The position numbers and the translations under genes are program-made. 64,000 nucleotides of DNA, taken from the NCBI GenBank assembly GCA_022842725.1, contig JALHOZ010000005.1, forward strand, positions 62,001 to 126,000. Direction: 5' to 3'. The notes under the pieces are model-generated. The model was not told the origin of the DNA and ran no database searches. It saw nothing but the letters and a program-made list of their open reading frames with translations. Shown piece by piece: positions 34,158 to 43,696 of this stretch (positions are counted from its first letter, which is position 1; every line of letters begins with the position of its first letter). This DNA comes from Saprospiraceae bacterium (GTDB lineage Bacteria; Bacteroidota; Bacteroidia; Chitinophagales; Saprospiraceae).

Positions 34158-37100
34158 TTAAAATTTCACAAAAGAACGGGCGATAAATTTGTTGTTATTT
34201 TGAATAAATACCCAATAAGTGCCAGGTTGAAGGAAAGATATGTCGATACCATTTTTATCTGCAGAAAAAATACCCGTCATCTGTTGTCCCAAACTATTGT
34301 AAATGATACCATTCAGTTTTTCCATTTCATTCGAAGAAATGAACAAAATGTCAGAAGCAGGATTGGGGTGAATTTTCAAATCTTCAAAACCGACCTCATC
34401 ATTGGAGACCGTTGTGGCATTTTTGATAAAAAAGTCCAGTTGGCTGTCGATAAAACCATTTTCCATAGGACCCTGAGGACCGGTACCTTTGATGCTTCCA
34501 TCGGCATTTCTGAATACTGCCGTAATCCAGTAAGGAAATTCAGTATTGGTCAGATTGTAGTAGGTCTTCGGGGTGATTTTTAATTCCCAACGATTGGTGC
34601 CGGGCACTTTGGTCATAGCACCAACTCCATCATCTGCACCCCAATTGCCCACGACTTTTTGCCAGCCGTTGATTTGTGGAGTTTGATTGTTTACCAGACT
34701 TACGCCGCTATGCATATAAATTTTGGTTGCATTCAACAATTCGCGGTTGCCCCGGTCTGCATGAAACGTAATGGTGATCGGTGTATTTGGCTGAAAACCA
34801 GCCGGATTGATAGTGACTATGGGCTCTGTGGAGGTAACATTGACCGCGATAACGGAATTTCTGAAGCCATAGCCGAAGTTTGTATTGTCTGCATCTCTGA
34901 AATACATGCCCAATTGAGCGATATCTTCTCCGGAAGGAACATTGTAGTAATCCCTTGCTTTGATTTTTATCTGCCAAAGATCATTACCCAGGTTGGTCAT
35001 CACACCCAGACCATCATCGGTCAGTGTTCCTACTGTGGTTTGCCATTGATTGGGTTTTGATACATCTTTGATGGTTCCGGAATGATAGTAAACTTTATCT
35101 GAACCAACCAATCCCGCACTTCCTTTTTTTGAGGCTTTTTTAGCATCAAATGTTATGGTGATCTCCTGATCTAATGTAAATGGAAAAGGAGCTATTGTAA
35201 CCGGATTATCAAAAACTTCGACAGCACCGGGAAATCCATTGGAATATTTTTTTGTCGTATAAATGTGCCATTCTCCCGGTTTTAGGGTAAAGGACTGATT
35301 AACGTTGATTATTACAATAGAATCACCGGTCATGTACTGATACCAAATCCCCGGCTTTGGAAATGATGGGGTAAAATTGATATTGGTTAAACTGAAATTT
35401 CCAAAAATGACCATATCAAAATCATTTGATGAATAGGCTACTTTTCTGCCATTACCTCTAAGGGTATAACTTTTGGTAGCTGTGATCATTTTTTGAGGTG
35501 TGATGATGTTTCTTAAGGCAAGGATCGACTGATAGGTTGTATAAATATGTTGTCGCAACGAGTCTTCGTAATATCTGAGTGAACCCGGACCCCATGGCAA
35601 TGGTTTTCTTCCGGTTCTTCCATTCAGATTGATGTCGATGTCGTATCCCAGTTCGTCAAACTGCCAGATCATTTTTAGTCCGGGTTGCAAATAGGTAAAT
35701 GCTGCCGCCATTTTGATCCTTTCATACATGATTTCTTTGGTTTTGACATTATAGGCACCTGAAGACCGGCCTTCAGTCAGGCAATGTTCGGCAATACGTC
35801 TTTCATCATGACTGTTGAAAAAATTGACATGTGTTGTAGTAGACATCCAGTCAAAATGTCCAGAAGAAGGATTTCCGATAGTAGGTTGGACAAAATCATA
35901 ACTTCTGTTGGCCCACATTTTCATTCCGTAATTTGACAACTCTAATTCTTCATCAAAACCAGCCCAATGTTCGAGGATGATGTACGCTTCAGGATCAAAA
36001 GCCCGGATTTTGTCAGCCATTCTTTTTAAAATGCCGATCCTCGAGGCATTATAACCATCAAAAGGGTGGTTAGCACTGGTAAAACCTTTGGTAAAGTCAA
36101 ATCTGAAACCGTCAAAATGAAATTCACGTAGCCAGAAGGTATTGACATCATCTACAAATTGTTTGGTATAGGGGCTGTCGTGATTGAAGTCATAACCCCA
36201 TTCGAAAGGACCGACATAATCTCTGTAGAACCAGGGATTATTGGAAGCCGGTTTGTTGGCTGATTTGTCAAAATACATTTGTACCATGGGCGATTGTCCA
36301 AATGCATGATTTAAGACTATGTCAAGTATAACCGCCATACCCTGTTGGTGGGCGACGTCGATAAATCTTTTTAGATCATTTTTGGAACCATAATATTTAT
36401 CGACAGCAAAATAAAAAGAAGGGTTGTATCCCCAGGAATCGTTACCTTCAAATTCGTTGATGGGCATGAGTTCTATCGCATTGACACCCAATCGTTTGAG
36501 ATAGGATAAGGTGTCTGTCAGATCTTTATAAGAGTGGGAACCTAAAAAGTCCCGGATATGAAGTTCGTAGATAACCAGATGATTGACATCCGGTTTTTTC
36601 CACTCAGATTCTTGTGGTGACCAGGTGTACTGAGGTTGGCTGGTTTGAAGTACTGATGCTATTCCCAAATCTTCTCTTGAATACGGTGGAAGGTTTGGAA
36701 AAACAAAACTTTCTATCCATTTGTCATTCCATGGGTCGGCGATTTGTTGGGCATAAGGGTCAGCAATATGCAGATTGCCGTCTATCCAATATTGATAGAC
36801 ATATTGTTTCCCGGGAGTGAGGCCGTCAATATCCAGCCAAAAATATTCACCATCTTTTTTCATCTGGTATTTTTCCTGAACTTTCCAATCTGTAAAATCT
36901 CCCACGACATAAACCAGATTTTTTTGAGGAGCCAGAAGACTTAGTCTCGTTTTGGTCGGATCTGAAAAATAATTGGCACCTTGTAATGTTCCTGCAGGCC
37001 TTGGTTCATTGAGATTCGGGTTTTTAACGACTACATCATAAGATTTTTCAAAACTGACATCCGCGCCATTGATTTTTGCAGTAACCCGGATTTTAAGGGT

Positions 37101-37775
37101 TTTGGATGTTGTCACCTGATAATTATATTGAATGGTTTTTCCCGAAGTAACCGTTGTTTTGGATTCAAAACCGTTTCCTTCGTCTATCAGGAGATTCATT
37201 TCGGTGACATCAGAGGATGCTGTGGCTGAAATCAACTGGCTTTGGCCTGCGTCATAAAGACCATAATTTCCTGTAGGTTGGTTGATTTGGATAAAATCTC
37301 CTGAATTGAGATTGATAAAAATATCGAGATTTGAAGCTATGGTACCCCAACCAAATTGTCCTGCAGGAGCTGTACCTTTTTTTGTTCCGTCAGCGCTGCG
37401 AAAAACACAGGATATACGGTAAATATTTTCCGAAGCGGGTACGCCAAAATAACTTCTGATATTTGGGTTTATGGTAAATTTCCATTTATTTTGTTCGCCT
37501 TCGACACGTGTCATCAGCCCGATGCCATCATCAGCTCCCCAGTTGCCTTTGACATATTTCCAGGCTGTTCCATCAGGTTTGTCTGTTACGACTCCATGAT
37601 GAAAGTACACTTTTGAAGCTCCCACCAATTCTTTGTTACCCTGATTGGCATCAAAAATAATCGTTACCTGATCATCAGGACCGGCAGTTGTCGGATCGAG
37701 GACAACAATCTGTGCAACTGTGGTGAATGTCGAAATTAATATATAAAATAAAACAGAAATATAAGAAAACCGCAT
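34158..37775 (-). CDS. Secreted GH13 alpha-amylase-family enzyme with three repeated modules and T9SS sorting domain
   Basis: This 1205-residue protein has a signal peptide (MRFSYISVLFYILISTFTTVAQ). The order is: repeat module 1 (about 22-150); Ig-like strands; a CBM48-like domain (LVYVVGDFTDWKVQE, near 290); the GH13 barrel (about 395-770); an all-beta domain; repeat modules 2 and 3 (about 860-1110); and a T9SS type-A sorting domain (IHPNPASDILFIS to the end). GH13 regions are visible: DIVLNHAFGQ (I), GFRFDFTKGF with the nucleophile Asp (II), ILEHWAG with the acid/base Glu (III) and FFNSHDERR (IV). It probably hydrolyses starch, glycogen or pullulan at the cell surface; the exact linkage is not predictable. 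No SusCD genes are adjacent. Confidence 0.9.
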   Translation of the reverse strand: MRFSYISVLFYILISTFTTVAQIVVLDPTTAGPDDQVTIIFDANQGNKELVGASKVYFHHGVVTDKPDGTAWKYVKGNWGADDGIGLMTRVEGEQNKWKFTINPNIRSYFGVPASENIYRISCVFRSADGTKKGTAPAGQFGWGTIASNLDIFINLNSGDFIQINQPTGNYGLYDAGQSQLISATASSDVTEMNLLIDEGNGFESKTTVTSGKTIQYNYQVTTSKTLKIRVTAKINGADVSFEKSYDVVVKNPNLNEPRPAGTLQGANYFSDPTKTRLSLLAPQKNLVYVVGDFTDWKVQEKYQMKKDGEYFWLDIDGLTPGKQYVYQYWIDGNLHIADPYAQQIADPWNDKWIESFVFPNLPPYSREDLGIASVLQTSQPQYTWSPQESEWKKPDVNHLVIYELHIRDFLGSHSYKDLTDTLSYLKRLGVNAIELMPINEFEGNDSWGYNPSFYFAVDKYYGSKNDLKRFIDVAHQQGMAVILDIVLNHAFGQSPMVQMYFDKSANKPASNNPWFYRDYVGPFEWGYDFNHDSPYTKQFVDDVNTFWLREFHFDGFRFDFTKGFTSANHPFDGYNASRIGILKRMADKIRAFDPEAYIILEHWAGFDEELELSNYGMKMWANRSYDFVQPTIGNPSSGHFDWMSTTTHVNFFNSHDERRIAEHCLTEGRSSGAYNVKTKEIMYERIKMAAAFTYLQPGLKMIWQFDELGYDIDINLNGRTGRKPLPWGPGSLRYYEDSLRQHIYTTYQSILALRNIITPQKMITATKSYTLRGNGRKVAYSSNDFDMVIFGNFSLTNINFTPSFPKPGIWYQYMTGDSIVIINVNQSFTLKPGEWHIYTTKKYSNGFPGAVEVFDNPVTIAPFPFTLDQEITITFDAKKASKKGSAGLVGSDKVYYHSGTIKDVSKPNQWQTTVGTLTDDGLGVMTNLGNDLWQIKIKARDYYNVPSGEDIAQLGMYFRDADNTNFGYGFRNSVIAVNVTSTEPIVTINPAGFQPNTPITITFHADRGNRELLNATKIYMHSGVSLVNNQTPQINGWQKVVGNWGADDGVGAMTKVPGTNRWELKITPKTYYNLTNTEFPYWITAVFRNADGSIKGTGPQGPMENGFIDSQLDFFIKNATTVSNDEVGFEDLKIHPNPASDILFISSNEMEKLNGIIYNSLGQQMTGIFSADKNGIDISFLQPGTYWVFIQNNNKFIARSFVKF

Positions 37776-37809
37776 GATAATAATTGTTATGAATTGGTAA
37801 ATATAAGTA

Positions 37810-37842
37810 CAAATATAGGTAACTACCCCGTAAATATAACAA
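37810..37842 (-). promoter_or_regulatory. Promoter of the GH13 gene
   Basis: On the minus strand TATATTTG (37817..37810) matches the -7 consensus, with TTG at 37842..37840 lying 22 bases upstream, within the accepted spacing. It is about 35 bases before the GH13 start. Confidence 0.5.
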
Positions 37843-37922
37843 AAATGTAAAATGGCGACAGTGTATTAGTGTATTTTTGACAATAATAGGTTGAAGCTGG
37901 CTTTTAAGAATCTTCAAAGACC

Positions 37923-37954
37923 TTTGTGAAAAACAATAATTTCATTTATCTTTG
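37923..37954 (+). promoter_or_regulatory. Promoter of the glycerate kinase gene
   Basis: TTTG at 37923-37926 is followed after 20 bases by TATCTTTG at 37947-37954, an exact -33/-7 pair for the Bacteroidota housekeeping sigma factor. Only 10 bases separate it from the TTG start codon, so the leader is very short. This supports the TTG start. Confidence 0.65.
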
Positions 37955-37964
37955 TTAAAATGTT

Positions 37965-39110
37965 TTGAAATTGAAATATCTGACAGCATTTGATAAATGG
38001 CGCGGAAGTCTGACTGCCGGAGAAGCCTGTGAATCGATGGCAAAAGGAATACTATTGCATGACAAGGAAGCCGAGGTTGTTCAATGTCCGTTAGCTGATG
38101 GCGGTGAAGGTAGTTTGATGATTGTTGCCCAAAACAAAAAGGGTCATTTTGAAAAAGTGATAACTGAAGATCCTTTGGGAAGGCGGATACAAACCCATTA
38201 TTATCTTGAAAAAAACGGAGTGGCATATATCGAAAGCGCGCTGATTATCGGGCACCATCTGCTCTCAGCTGATGAAAAAAATCCTATGGTTACCCATAGC
38301 CGGGGATTGGGGTTGGTTTTAAAAGCTGTAATAGAAAGAGGTGTGAAAGCAGTTCACTTATTTTTAGGTGGTTCGGTGACTTCAGATGGCGGAATGGGTA
38401 TGCTGGATGCTTTGGGTGTCAGATTTTATGACTTTGAAGGACGACTTTTAGCACCAAAAGGAGAAAATCTCAAAAAAGTACATGATATTGACATAAAACA
38501 ATGTCTTGATTTCGGTGAGATACAATTACATATTTGGTGTGATGTTTTGTCACCGCTTACAGGACCAAAAGGAGCGGCATTACTCTTTTCGCCTCAAAAA
38601 GGAGCAGATGAAAGGATGGTTAAGGTTTTGGAGGAAGGAATGTTACATTACCAATATCGGATAAGCCAATATTTTATATTATCCGATATTTTTGATCGCC
38701 CCGGATCCGGTGCTGCCGGTGGTTTGGGTTTTGCTGCCGATGTTTTTTTAGGTGGAATTATCGGGAGAGGGTTGGATTTTTTTATGGAAATGACAGAGTG
38801 TGAAAAAAAAATCAGAGAAGCGGATATTATCATCACAGGTGAAGGGAAATTTGACAAACAGAGTTTGTTGGGTAAAGTTACCGGAGGGGTTGCTGCTTTG
38901 GCAAAAAAGTACCGGAAACCATGTTTTGTCGTTTGCGGAATCAATGATTCTACAGATTCTGATTTTTTTGAATCGGGGATTGATGGTGTTTTTTCATTGA
39001 AAGATGAAGAACCGGATGAAAAAAGTTCACTACAATACGCAGGAAAATTGTTGGAAAGGATAGGACCTAAAATCGTGAGTCAAGCAAAAAAAAATGCTGA
39101 ATTTTTTTGA
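37965..39110 (+). CDS. glxK: Glycerate kinase (GlxK/GarK type), TTG start
   Basis: This 381-residue protein is a glycerate 2-kinase of the GlxK family. Motifs include CPLADGGEGSL near residue 43, GGSVTSDGGMGMLDALG near 132, DRPGSGAAGGLGFAADVFLGG near 245, and ITGEGKFDKQSLLGK near 285. The start is a TTG: the nearby ATG at 37960 is followed by an in-frame stop, and the family N-terminus (LKYLTAFDKWRGSLTA) begins right at this point. It phosphorylates D-glycerate from glyoxylate or serine catabolism. The promoter sits directly upstream, and the gene stands alone between the divergent GH13 gene and the unknown gene at 39207. Confidence 0.92.
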   Translation: MKLKYLTAFDKWRGSLTAGEACESMAKGILLHDKEAEVVQCPLADGGEGSLMIVAQNKKGHFEKVITEDPLGRRIQTHYYLEKNGVAYIESALIIGHHLLSADEKNPMVTHSRGLGLVLKAVIERGVKAVHLFLGGSVTSDGGMGMLDALGVRFYDFEGRLLAPKGENLKKVHDIDIKQCLDFGEIQLHIWCDVLSPLTGPKGAALLFSPQKGADERMVKVLEEGMLHYQYRISQYFILSDIFDRPGSGAAGGLGFAADVFLGGIIGRGLDFFMEMTECEKKIREADIIITGEGKFDKQSLLGKVTGGVAALAKKYRKPCFVVCGINDSTDSDFFESGIDGVFSLKDEEPDEKSSLQYAGKLLERIGPKIVSQAKKNAEFF

Positions 39111-39193
39111 GTGCCCGGGACACATTAAGGTAGAAAAATAAAGCATCAAGCCAATTTATTTGGAGATACATCAGGGTGACAAAAACTTTTTTA

Positions 39194-39201
39194 TATCTTT
39201 G
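39194..39201 (+). promoter_or_regulatory. -7 element very close to the next start codon
   Basis: TATCTTTG, an exact TAnnTTTG, ends 5 bases before the ATG at 39207. If used, the transcript would be leaderless or nearly so. No equally good box lies farther upstream. Confidence 0.5.
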
Positions 39202-39206
39202 CCATC

Positions 39207-39884
39207 ATGGGATTACAATTTCAATACAGCGGGAGACTCAAGGAAGCCACATTTTTACAGGATTTGATATATGAAATCGAAGACATTTGTGATACATTAA
39301 GGTGGCCTGTTGATATATATGAAAGCCAATTTGATAGTGAGCAGTTTTCTGAAGGTGTAGAAAAAGATAGTTTTGGTTTGTCATTCACACCGACGGATTG
39401 TGAACCGGTTTTTTTTGTTTTTAACAGCCAGGGACGGTTATGGAATCCATTTATGAAGGATATTTTGTCTGACGACCATCCCAAAGAGATCAAAGTTTTT
39501 ACGGTGCAGCTCAACCTTAATGACGACGATCCCGAACCCGTCATCATGGAAGGAAACAAAGAAGTTGATCTGGATATTCTCGTTTATAAAATTACCGTAA
39601 AAACCAAAACCAACAATCCTTCGTCATACATTCAGCTAATCGAATTGATACGGTATATCAGTGATAAATATTTTATGGATTTCGAGCTGATGGATGATTC
39701 AGGCTATTGGAAGACAAAAAATGTGGATGTTCTGACCAAAAGAATGATTTCTGCCAAATTGATATTGGAAGAACTGCATCAAAAAATGTCAGAAATGAGC
39801 TTTAAAGACCCCGAAGATTTTTTGAAATTTATCAAACAACTCAGTCAGACCTTAAAACAATCGTTGAAGGACGAAGAGGAGTAG
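39207..39884 (+). CDS. Conserved hypothetical protein
   Basis: This 225-residue soluble acidic protein has no signal peptide or membrane segments. The N-terminal part (LQFQYSGRLKEATFLQDLI, then LSFTPTDCEPVFFVFNSQG) looks like an alpha/beta domain of about 160 residues, followed by a helical C-terminus with many Lys and Glu (LILEELHQKMSEM, FIKQLSQTLKQS). I recognise no named domain, although similar proteins recur in Bacteroidota. It is preceded by a near-leaderless promoter and converges on the Bat operon, 61 bases away. Confidence 0.7.
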   Translation: MGLQFQYSGRLKEATFLQDLIYEIEDICDTLRWPVDIYESQFDSEQFSEGVEKDSFGLSFTPTDCEPVFFVFNSQGRLWNPFMKDILSDDHPKEIKVFTVQLNLNDDDPEPVIMEGNKEVDLDILVYKITVKTKTNNPSSYIQLIELIRYISDKYFMDFELMDDSGYWKTKNVDVLTKRMISAKLILEELHQKMSEMSFKDPEDFLKFIKQLSQTLKQSLKDEEE

Positions 39885-39945
39885 AGGAGGGGTGATCCCT
39901 TGAAAGAATTCTTTTTAGGTTACATCAAAAACCTATGATTACCGC

Positions 39946-41643
39946 CTACCACGGCTTCTTAGGGATTTTCCGGTCATCGCTGCCCCGACGAACTTTTTGA
40001 TTGACTTTTTTGTCTTCGTTTTCGATAATTTCCATCAGTTTCTCTGCTTCTTCAGGAGTGAGTTGCTGATCGCGATTTTGGTTTTGCGGATCTTTTTTTT
40101 GTTTCTCTGAAGGATTTTGGTCTTTATTTTTGTCGTCCTGATTTTGGTCCTGCTGCTGATTTTGGTTCTGATCCTTTTTCTGATCGTCTTTTTTCTGCTG
40201 GTCCTGTTTATTTTTTTGTTGTTCCTGTCGTTGTTTTTGTAACAATTTTCTGGCTTTGAGAAGGTTTTCTATGGTTTCTTTGTCATTGGGACGATACTGG
40301 AGCGACTTTTTATAAGCTTCTACGGATTTATCGTATTCCTGAGATAAAAATCGGGTATTTCCCAAATTGTGCCACGCATCACTAAGATTTTGATTGTCAG
40401 CATCTTGTTCTACGGCTTTTTCATATGCTTTTTGCGCTTCTTTGTATTTTTGTTGTTGGTAATATGCATTTCCAAGATTATAAAATGATTTGAAATTTGG
40501 GGAAAGTTTTGCTGCTTCTTCATATTGTTTTGAAGCATCCAAAAAACGGTTTGACCCATACAGGTTATCACCGTTTCTCAATAGTTGATGTGCCGACTGA
40601 CCGGACAATCCCTGAACAAAAAACACAAAAAGAACCACAAACAGCCCTTTTTTTTTGGTTATAAAAGGCAACCAAAACATTCCGGTAAATGACAACATTG
40701 CCAGGATAATAAATATCATAAAATGACTGTTAAATGCAGAATATGAAACCATTTCTGCCCACTGTTTTTTGACATTTTCCAGTTGAATACCTATATCTTT
40801 TATAACATTCTGAGGAGATGATAAAATATAAGATTTTCCGTTTCCTGCTTTGGCCAATGATTTTAAAAATTCAAAGTCAACTTTAGAAATTGCGGGCTCA
40901 CCGTCATCATTTCTGGCGACGTCTTCGCCTTCGTCGGAAAGGATGGGTATGATGCCTCCATTTTCGGTGCCTACGGCTACCGTAAAAACCACAGTTCCGT
41001 TTTCGGCTGCTTCTTTTGCTGCCTGGACTGCTTCTTTTTCGTGGTCTTCACCATCGGAAACGATGATCAGAGCTCTTTGACCTTCGGATTCTTTATCAAT
41101 AAATTTTTGAGACAGTTCTATAGCTTTTCCAATGTCACTTCCCTGCGTAGGCGCCATATCGGTTTGTACTGTTTTGACATACATAAGCGCAGAGGCATAA
41201 TCCAGGGTCAAAGGCATTTGCAGATATGCATTTCCGGCAAAAAATATGATACCAATTCTGTTGTTTTTTTGGGCGAGAATCAGGTCAGAAACAAATTTTT
41301 TCGCTTTTTCCAGTCTAGAAGGCGCAATGTCGGTGACATTCATACTGTTGGAAATATCCAAAGCAATATAAATGTCTGTTCGTTCCACTTTTTTTTCTTC
41401 TTTTTTTTCTCCCCATTGTGGATTGGTCAGTGCTATTACGGAAAACAACATTCCGGCAAAAAAAAGATTGTTTTTTAAAGAAAACACATCTTTGAAACTG
41501 ACTTTATTTTGGGTTTTGGCAATCAAAGGATTCCACAGAAGGATTCTTTTGGTTTTTTGAAGTTGCCAAAAGTATAGAAGTCCGATCAAAACCATAAGTA
41601 TGATCAAAAAATAAAAATATTCAGGGGATTCAAATCTAAACAT
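39946..41643 (-). CDS. BatB-BatC fusion: VWA domain plus TPR domain
   Basis: This 565-residue protein joins two proteins that are usually separate. Residues 1-330 are BatB-like: two N-terminal helices, a von Willebrand A domain with MIDAS motif DISNSM near residue 97, and a membrane helix near 310-330. Residues 335-352 (GLFVVLFVFFVQGLSGQS) look like the retained signal peptide of BatC. Then come TPR repeats (FYNLGNAYYQQQKYKEAQKA and WHNLGNTRFLSQEYDKSVEA), a long Gln/Lys/Asp/Asn-rich tail, and a basic C-terminus. The Bat proteins form an inner-membrane complex linked to MoxR; their precise role (stress tolerance, envelope) is not settled. It is the last gene of the operon, 5 bases after BatA. 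Confidence 0.88.
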   Translation of the reverse strand: MFRFESPEYFYFLIILMVLIGLLYFWQLQKTKRILLWNPLIAKTQNKVSFKDVFSLKNNLFFAGMLFSVIALTNPQWGEKKEEKKVERTDIYIALDISNSMNVTDIAPSRLEKAKKFVSDLILAQKNNRIGIIFFAGNAYLQMPLTLDYASALMYVKTVQTDMAPTQGSDIGKAIELSQKFIDKESEGQRALIIVSDGEDHEKEAVQAAKEAAENGTVVFTVAVGTENGGIIPILSDEGEDVARNDDGEPAISKVDFEFLKSLAKAGNGKSYILSSPQNVIKDIGIQLENVKKQWAEMVSYSAFNSHFMIFIILAMLSFTGMFWLPFITKKKGLFVVLFVFFVQGLSGQSAHQLLRNGDNLYGSNRFLDASKQYEEAAKLSPNFKSFYNLGNAYYQQQKYKEAQKAYEKAVEQDADNQNLSDAWHNLGNTRFLSQEYDKSVEAYKKSLQYRPNDKETIENLLKARKLLQKQRQEQQKNKQDQQKKDDQKKDQNQNQQQDQNQDDKNKDQNPSEKQKKDPQNQNRDQQLTPEEAEKLMEIIENEDKKVNQKVRRGSDDRKIPKKPW

Positions 41644-41648
41644 AGTGG

Positions 41649-42653
41649 TCAGTTTCTTTGAATATTTTTAAAATACGTGTTTTGAAGCAGAACAGAAAGG
41701 AACATTAAAAACAGTGCTGTAAGTAAAAAGGGTCTGAAATATTCACTATACCTTTTAAATACATTTTGTTCTATTTTTGATTTTTCCAACCTGTCAATTT
41801 CATTATAAATCTCTTGTAATCCATCATTGTCTTGTGCTCTGAAAAACTTACCGTTGGTGGATTCTGCTATGTATGTTAATAACTCCGTATCAATAGAAAC
41901 GCGTGTAGGAACATCCCTTCCATGACCGAAAATATTGCTTGGCATCATAGCTACTCCGGTCGTTCCTACGGCTATGGTATAAATTTTAACATCGTAATTG
42001 ACAGCCAGATCGGTTGCCGTTTTCGGGTCTATATAACCTGCGTTATTTTCGCCATCTGTCAATAAGATGATGACTTTCGAAGCGGATTCGCTGTCTTTTA
42101 GTCGTTTTACGGCTGTTGCGAGTCCCATTCCGATAGCTGTATTGTCAGCCAAAATACCCACATTGATTTGACTGATCAAATCCACCACTACCTGATGATC
42201 TGTTGTCAACGGACATAATGTATATGCTTCTCCTCCGAAAATCACAACACCGATTCTGTCATTGTATCTTTTTTGGACAAACTCACCGGCCATCAGTTTG
42301 CATGCTTCCAGTCTGTTTGGCGAAAAATCTTTTGCCAGCATACTGGAAGACAAATCGAGGACCATCATAATGTCAATTCCGTCACTGGTCACTTTTTCTT
42401 CCTGCAGAGGAAGTCTGGGACGGGCAAGAGCAATAAACATAAAAGCTAATGCCAACCAGTATAAAACAGGTAGGTAGGGATATAATTTGGTCCTTAATGT
42501 TTTCGGGAATGTTTTGTTACCGGCATGTGGAAGGACGATTAAAAAATTTGTGTTTTTTCGTTTGATCAGAGATCTCCAGGCCCCGTAAATACATAGGATG
42601 AGGCCTAAAAGAACATAAGGATACATAAATTCTACGGACGACCAAACGTTCAT
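41649..42653 (-). CDS. batA: BatA-type von Willebrand A membrane protein
   Basis: This 334-residue protein has hydrophobic segments at residues 10-25 and 58-78, a VWA domain with MIDAS motif DLSSSML near residue 97 and the supporting Thr/Asp positions (LTDGENN near 200), and a C-terminal membrane helix (about 308-328). This is the BatA architecture. The start overlaps the stop of the BatD-like gene by 4 bases, and the BatB-BatC fusion gene follows 5 bases later. Members bind divalent metal through MIDAS and work with the MoxR ATPase encoded at the start of the operon. Confidence 0.9.
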   Translation of the reverse strand: MNVWSSVEFMYPYVLLGLILCIYGAWRSLIKRKNTNFLIVLPHAGNKTFPKTLRTKLYPYLPVLYWLALAFMFIALARPRLPLQEEKVTSDGIDIMMVLDLSSSMLAKDFSPNRLEACKLMAGEFVQKRYNDRIGVVIFGGEAYTLCPLTTDHQVVVDLISQINVGILADNTAIGMGLATAVKRLKDSESASKVIILLTDGENNAGYIDPKTATDLAVNYDVKIYTIAVGTTGVAMMPSNIFGHGRDVPTRVSIDTELLTYIAESTNGKFFRAQDNDGLQEIYNEIDRLEKSKIEQNVFKRYSEYFRPFLLTALFLMFLSVLLQNTYFKNIQRN

Positions 42654-43696
42654 TTTGTTTCATTTTTGGTGTCCGTAATACAACGTTTCACATCTTCAAT
42701 CAATTCATCAGGAATGATCGTATTGGTTTTTGCTTTTGCAAATTTAACCATGTCTGAAAGGTAAAGCAGATGGTTGATTTGACTTACCAAACGTGAGTTT
42801 TCCGGAAAAATCAGTTTTATTTTGTCCATGATTTCAGGTGAAGCCATTTCAACAGCAGGAAAGTTAAATTGATTTTCGAGGTATTCCCTGAATATATAAG
42901 ATAGCCTGGCCAAAAACTCTTTACCTTCGTCCCGGTTCCACAGGTCAGAGGATTTTAGTGTCTGTAATTTTTCAAAAGCAATTTCTTCAGGAGTTTTAAC
43001 CCTTATGTTTACCGGTTCTTCAACGGTTTGTACTTTTTTATTGGATTTCAGATACCGATAGATGAGGTAAATAAGGATCAATCCGAGAAGAATATACACC
43101 GGAAACATAAAGTCTGTCCAATCAGCGGGCTCAGCGAATATAGGCTTTATGGGATAAAGGGTGTCGCCTGCCATTTGTTGGATACTATCAAGCGGAGGAA
43201 CGATAACCTCTATGTTCACCGAAGTGTTTTCCTGACAAGGGGACCCATTGAGCAAAGGATAAAACAATGTAAAAATGCCGGGATTGTAAATGGCGACTTT
43301 TAAGGTTGTTTCATATTGCGAAAATCCGTTTTGCACTTTTGGCGTAACATTTTGAAGAGGAAAACCTTCTGTCAGGGTAAGATTTTTCCAATCAGAAGAT
43401 AATAAGACCAAATCAGCAAAAGGTTCGAAATCTACAGAGTCTTTAATATACAGGCGATTGGGCGCCTTAAGTATATTTTCAAAAGACAAGGTGTCTTTAC
43501 TGCCGCTTCCTTTTAATTTGAGAGAAACAGTTAATTCAAATGGTTCGCCTACCAAAACAGTGTCTTTGGAAATTGTCAGGACACAGTTTTGTTGACTTTG
43601 AGCTGTTTTGAACATCATTCCAAAAAAAAGGAAAAACAGGAATGACCTGTAAAAAATGGATGAAGGGCAAAAAGAAAAACGTTTATATGGCATCAT
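42650..43696 (-). CDS. Bat operon membrane protein (BatD/DUF4381-like)
   Basis: This 348-residue protein has a signal sequence (about residues 16-34, ending TAQSQQ), a beta-rich periplasmic domain (about 35-185), one transmembrane helix (FMFPVYILLGLILIYLIYRY near 190-212) and a cytoplasmic helical region containing FLARLSYIFREYLENQFNFP. Genes of this shape sit between the DUF58 gene and batA in Bacteroidota Bat operons and are usually annotated as BatD-related or DUF4381-like. The function is structural or unknown. It overlaps the DUF58 gene by 4 bases upstream and batA by 4 bases downstream, so translation is coupled. Confidence 0.8.
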   Translation of the reverse strand: MMPYKRFSFCPSSIFYRSFLFFLFFGMMFKTAQSQQNCVLTISKDTVLVGEPFELTVSLKLKGSGSKDTLSFENILKAPNRLYIKDSVDFEPFADLVLLSSDWKNLTLTEGFPLQNVTPKVQNGFSQYETTLKVAIYNPGIFTLFYPLLNGSPCQENTSVNIEVIVPPLDSIQQMAGDTLYPIKPIFAEPADWTDFMFPVYILLGLILIYLIYRYLKSNKKVQTVEEPVNIRVKTPEEIAFEKLQTLKSSDLWNRDEGKEFLARLSYIFREYLENQFNFPAVEMASPEIMDKIKLIFPENSRLVSQINHLLYLSDMVKFAKAKTNTIIPDELIEDVKRCITDTKNETK

